13,644 bases of DNA from JBNJGT01 sp964473285 (GTDB taxonomy: Archaea; Nanobdellota; Nanobdellia; Woesearchaeales; JACJVW01), in the NCBI GenBank assembly GCA_964473285.1, contig CAYYOI010000044.1:1-13644 (forward strand), written 5' to 3'. The position numbers and the translations under genes were made by a program. Of this stretch, positions 12,549-13,644 are shown in pieces. Each line of letters starts with the position of its first letter. Within the stretch, counting starts at the first letter, position 1. The notes below the pieces were generated by a model. The model was not told the DNA's origin and ran no database searches. It was given only the letters and a program-made list of their open reading frames with translations.

Positions 12549-12756
12549 TTTCAAGAAGTCTTTTTATCTCTTCAATATTTTGGAGTGCTTGTTCCTCTTC
12601 AACGATTTCAATTGCAAATCCTGCATGGATTAAAACATAATCTCCGACAGATGCATCAACCATATCAAGACGTGTCTCTTTTCTGACACCGCCATAGTCT
12701 ACATATGCAGTATTCCCTTCGATATTCTCTATTTTTGCAGGTAGTGCTAGACACAT
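12538..12756 (-). CDS. hypC: [NiFe]-hydrogenase maturation chaperone HypC
   Basis: HypC is a small chaperone that partners HypD and delivers the iron centre to the hydrogenase large-subunit precursor. The protein has 72 residues and begins with the diagnostic Met-Cys-Leu-Ala-Leu-Pro-Ala-Lys. Cys2, exposed after Met removal, is the functional residue. The middle has AYVDYGGVRKETRLDMV and VGDYVLIHAGFAIEIV, typical OB-fold HypC wording. A longer frame exists upstream to 12879, but Met-Cys at 12756 is clearly the true start because the family always begins there and upstream codons read into the divergent promoter and gene. The transcript is probably leaderless or nearly so, judging from the TATA box 25 bp upstream. 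Confidence 0.96.
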   Translation of the reverse strand: MCLALPAKIENIEGNTAYVDYGGVRKETRLDMVDASVGDYVLIHAGFAIEIVEEEQALQNIEEIKRLLENAE

Positions 12757-12777
12757 CCAGATAAACAAAGCATAACC

Positions 12778-12785
12778 TATATAAA
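12778..12785. promoter_or_regulatory. Shared bidirectional TATA element for hypC and the maturation protease
   Basis: The only TATA-like sequence in the 51-bp divergent gap is TATATAAA on the plus strand, which reads TTTATATA on the minus strand. Its centre lies about 26 bp from both start codons (12756 minus, 12808 plus). One near-symmetrical box could thus place transcription start sites at or near both ATGs. The plus-strand gene still has AGGAT before its start. Confidence 0.6.
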
Positions 12786-12807
12786 TTATTTCCCTTTTAG
12801 GATATTG

Positions 12808-13269
12808 ATGATTGCAATAATAGGCTATGGGAGTGAGATTCGACATGATGATTATATAGGGATATATGCTGCACGTCATATCCAGAAAAAATTCAAGGAT
12901 TCAGTCCATGTATATGAAGGATACAATTCAGTGGACCTTTTGATGCTTTTTGAACACTATACTGAATTATTCATAATAGATGCAGCATTTCTTGAGAAGG
13001 ATGTTGGGGGGTTTGTTAAGGTTCCTGTAGAAGAGTTGAATATCCCGGATGATACCTCTTTTGCTTCTCATGACACTAATTTCAAGCAATTATTACCTCT
13101 TGCAAGATCCATGGGTTATAAAATACCCAGGATTACTTTTTATCTTATCCAGCCATCTGTTCTTGAGATTGGTGAGGGTTTCTCACCTGAACTACAAAAG
13201 AAGATACCTGAATTCTTAGAATATCTGGAAAAAGAGGTCAGTCAAATCCAGAAAGGATCCTTGGAATAA
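12808..13269 (+). CDS. [NiFe]-hydrogenase maturation endopeptidase (HycI/HyaD/FrcD type)
   Basis: This is a nickel-dependent endopeptidase that removes the C-terminal peptide of a hydrogenase large subunit after metal insertion. From ATG 12808, with AGGAT as ribosome binding site, the protein has 153 residues, normal for peptidase family M52. The N-terminal motif reads GYGSEIRHDDYIG (usual GxGNxxxxDDGxG), with Ser in place of the common Asn. Likely nickel ligands are an acidic residue at 14-15, the Asp in FIIDAAF near residue 56, and the His in SFASHDTNFKQLL near 88. It is transcribed divergently from hypCDE across a shared 51-bp promoter region, which fits joint expression. Its hydrogenase substrate is not in the window, so the subgroup cannot be named. 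Confidence 0.9.
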   Translation: MIAIIGYGSEIRHDDYIGIYAARHIQKKFKDSVHVYEGYNSVDLLMLFEHYTELFIIDAAFLEKDVGGFVKVPVEELNIPDDTSFASHDTNFKQLLPLARSMGYKIPRITFYLIQPSVLEIGEGFSPELQKKIPEFLEYLEKEVSQIQKGSLE

Positions 13270-13275
13270 GGCAAA

Positions 13276-13380
13276 GCATATATACGTCCATGAAAGAGAA
13301 TAAGATGGCAGGGTGGTAGACTCTTAAATCATTAAATTTTAAGTCCCTTAGCAATAATTCACGGCCTATAAATCACCCTA
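13276..13380 (+). other. Possible small structured RNA with TATA box
   Basis: A TATA-like GCATATATA (13276-13284) lies about 25-30 bp before a sequence that can fold. The outer stem is AGGGTG (13310-13315)/CACCCT (13374-13379), perfect over 6 bp. It encloses a hairpin CTTAAA (13323-13328)/TTTAAG (13338-13343). No reading frame longer than nine codons follows the TATA box. It does not fold as a tRNA. It could be a small RNA or chance. Confidence 0.25.
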
Positions 13381-13575
13381 AGGATAAGTGTCTAGGATAA
13401 ACTTTCTTACTAGGAAAGGTAGAAATCTTTTAGTTGTCTCTTTCACTAGAGGTATTGTCTCCATACTAATCTCTATGATGCTCATAAAATAATCTCTTTT
13501 TTTAGGTATAATTGCACATTCCGTACCCCCTATTGAATAAAATTATGTTTTTTGACATTGTTGATTTAAAAAGAA
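13381..13575. other. Intergenic stretch without a supported gene
   Basis: AT-rich, with no convincing gene. The minus strand holds a 35-codon frame from ATG 13485 to TAG 13378 (starts MSIIEISMETIPLVK) with no clear ribosome binding site. I do not call it. A T7 run at about 13499-13505 on the plus strand could terminate transcription arriving from the left. Confidence 0.35.
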
Positions 13576-13576
13576 A

Positions 13577-13613
13577 TAAATATAAGTTACTCTAACATAT
13601 CTAGAGTGAACTT
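13577..13613 (+). promoter_or_regulatory. Promoter and dyad before the terminal partial gene
   Basis: AAATATAAGTTA (about 13577-13588) looks like a TATA box, predicting a start site near 13605-13610. Just after it, ACTCTA (13589-13594) and TAGAGT (13602-13607) form a 6-bp dyad with a 7-nt spacer. The dyad covers the predicted transcription start, so it could be an operator, or part of an insertion-sequence end. GAGTGA at 13604-13609 is a plausible ribosome binding site for ATG 13614. Confidence 0.45.
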
Positions 13614-13644
13614 ATGAAATGTCCAAGATGCAATAGCCAATCAA
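13614..13644 (+). CDS. N-terminus of a zinc-finger protein, possibly a transposase (partial)
   Basis: Only the first ten codons lie in the window, reading MKCPRCNSQS. A Cys-Pro-x-Cys at the very N-terminus followed by Asn-Ser resembles the zinc finger that begins IS1-type and related transposases (CPxCxSxxxxKxG). Other zinc-ribbon proteins start the same way, so the family is a guess. The start is supported by GAGTGA five bases upstream and a TATA box about 30 bp upstream. The gene runs off the right edge. Confidence 0.45.
   Translation, partial: MKCPRCNSQS

Noticed and set aside
12757..12879. N-terminal extension of hypC by 41 codons
   Set aside because: HypC proteins begin with Met-Cys and need Cys2. 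The extension overlaps the divergent protease gene and the promoter.
13378..13485. 35-codon minus-strand frame
   Set aside because: No ribosome binding site or promoter at proper spacing, no recognisable motif, and within the length range expected by chance in AT-rich DNA.
1..13644. CRISPR array or rRNA gene
   Set aside because: I saw no regularly spaced repeats of 24-37 bp and no conserved rRNA segments anywhere in the window.

Overview
The window is archaeal. It carries the archaeal RNA polymerase/str-type gene run (rpoH, rpoB split into B'' and B', rpoA split into A' and A'', L30e, short archaeal NusA, S12, S7). It also has archaeal TATA boxes about 27-30 bp upstream of tRNA genes, tRNA genes without encoded CCA, an intron-containing tRNA-Tyr with the archaeal C1-G72 pair, and GGTGA-type ribosome binding sites. 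The split rpoB gene is typical of methanogens, Archaeoglobi, Halobacteria and relatives. Several polymerase motifs differ from the usual euryarchaeal wording (for example ETPEGSNIGLRKN, TGRDSL, QDVISG), which suggests a deep, probably uncultivated lineage. My impression is something DPANN-like or Altiarchaeota-like, but I cannot settle this without a tree.

Layout. Positions 1-262 hold no gene I can support. On the minus strand, a 42-codon Cys-rich mini-gene (462-334) runs directly into tRNA-Thr(GGT) (334-263); its stop codon shares one base with the tRNA. Divergently on the plus strand come tRNA-Tyr(GTA) with a 49-nt anticodon-loop intron (611-732), tRNA-Asp(GTC) (782-856) and tRNA-Lys(TTT) (862-957). 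The tRNA-Lys appears to carry a 21-nt intron in its D-loop. Only 24 bp separate it from rpoH.

Positions 982-10153 form one tightly packed plus-strand operon: rpoH, rpoB'', rpoB', rpoA', rpoA'', rpl30e, nusA, rps12, rps7. Most junctions overlap or are a few bases apart. It ends at a hairpin plus T-tract after rps7, and the usual elongation-factor genes do not follow. RpoA' has an unusual acidic N-terminal extension of about 50 residues, and rpl30e appears to start at an AUC codon.

Positions 10348-12756 on the minus strand hold an overlapping hypC-hypD-hypE cluster for building the Fe(CN)2CO centre of [NiFe]-hydrogenase, followed by an unrecognised 68-codon gene with its own TATA box. Divergent from hypC is a hydrogenase maturation endopeptidase (12808-13269). 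A single TATA element sits midway between the two start codons. No hydrogenase structural genes and no hypA, hypB or hypF are in the window.

Positions 13270-13613 are non-coding with TATA-like and hairpin signals. The window ends in the first codons of a Cys-x-x-Cys protein (13614 onward) that resembles the N-terminus of a transposase.
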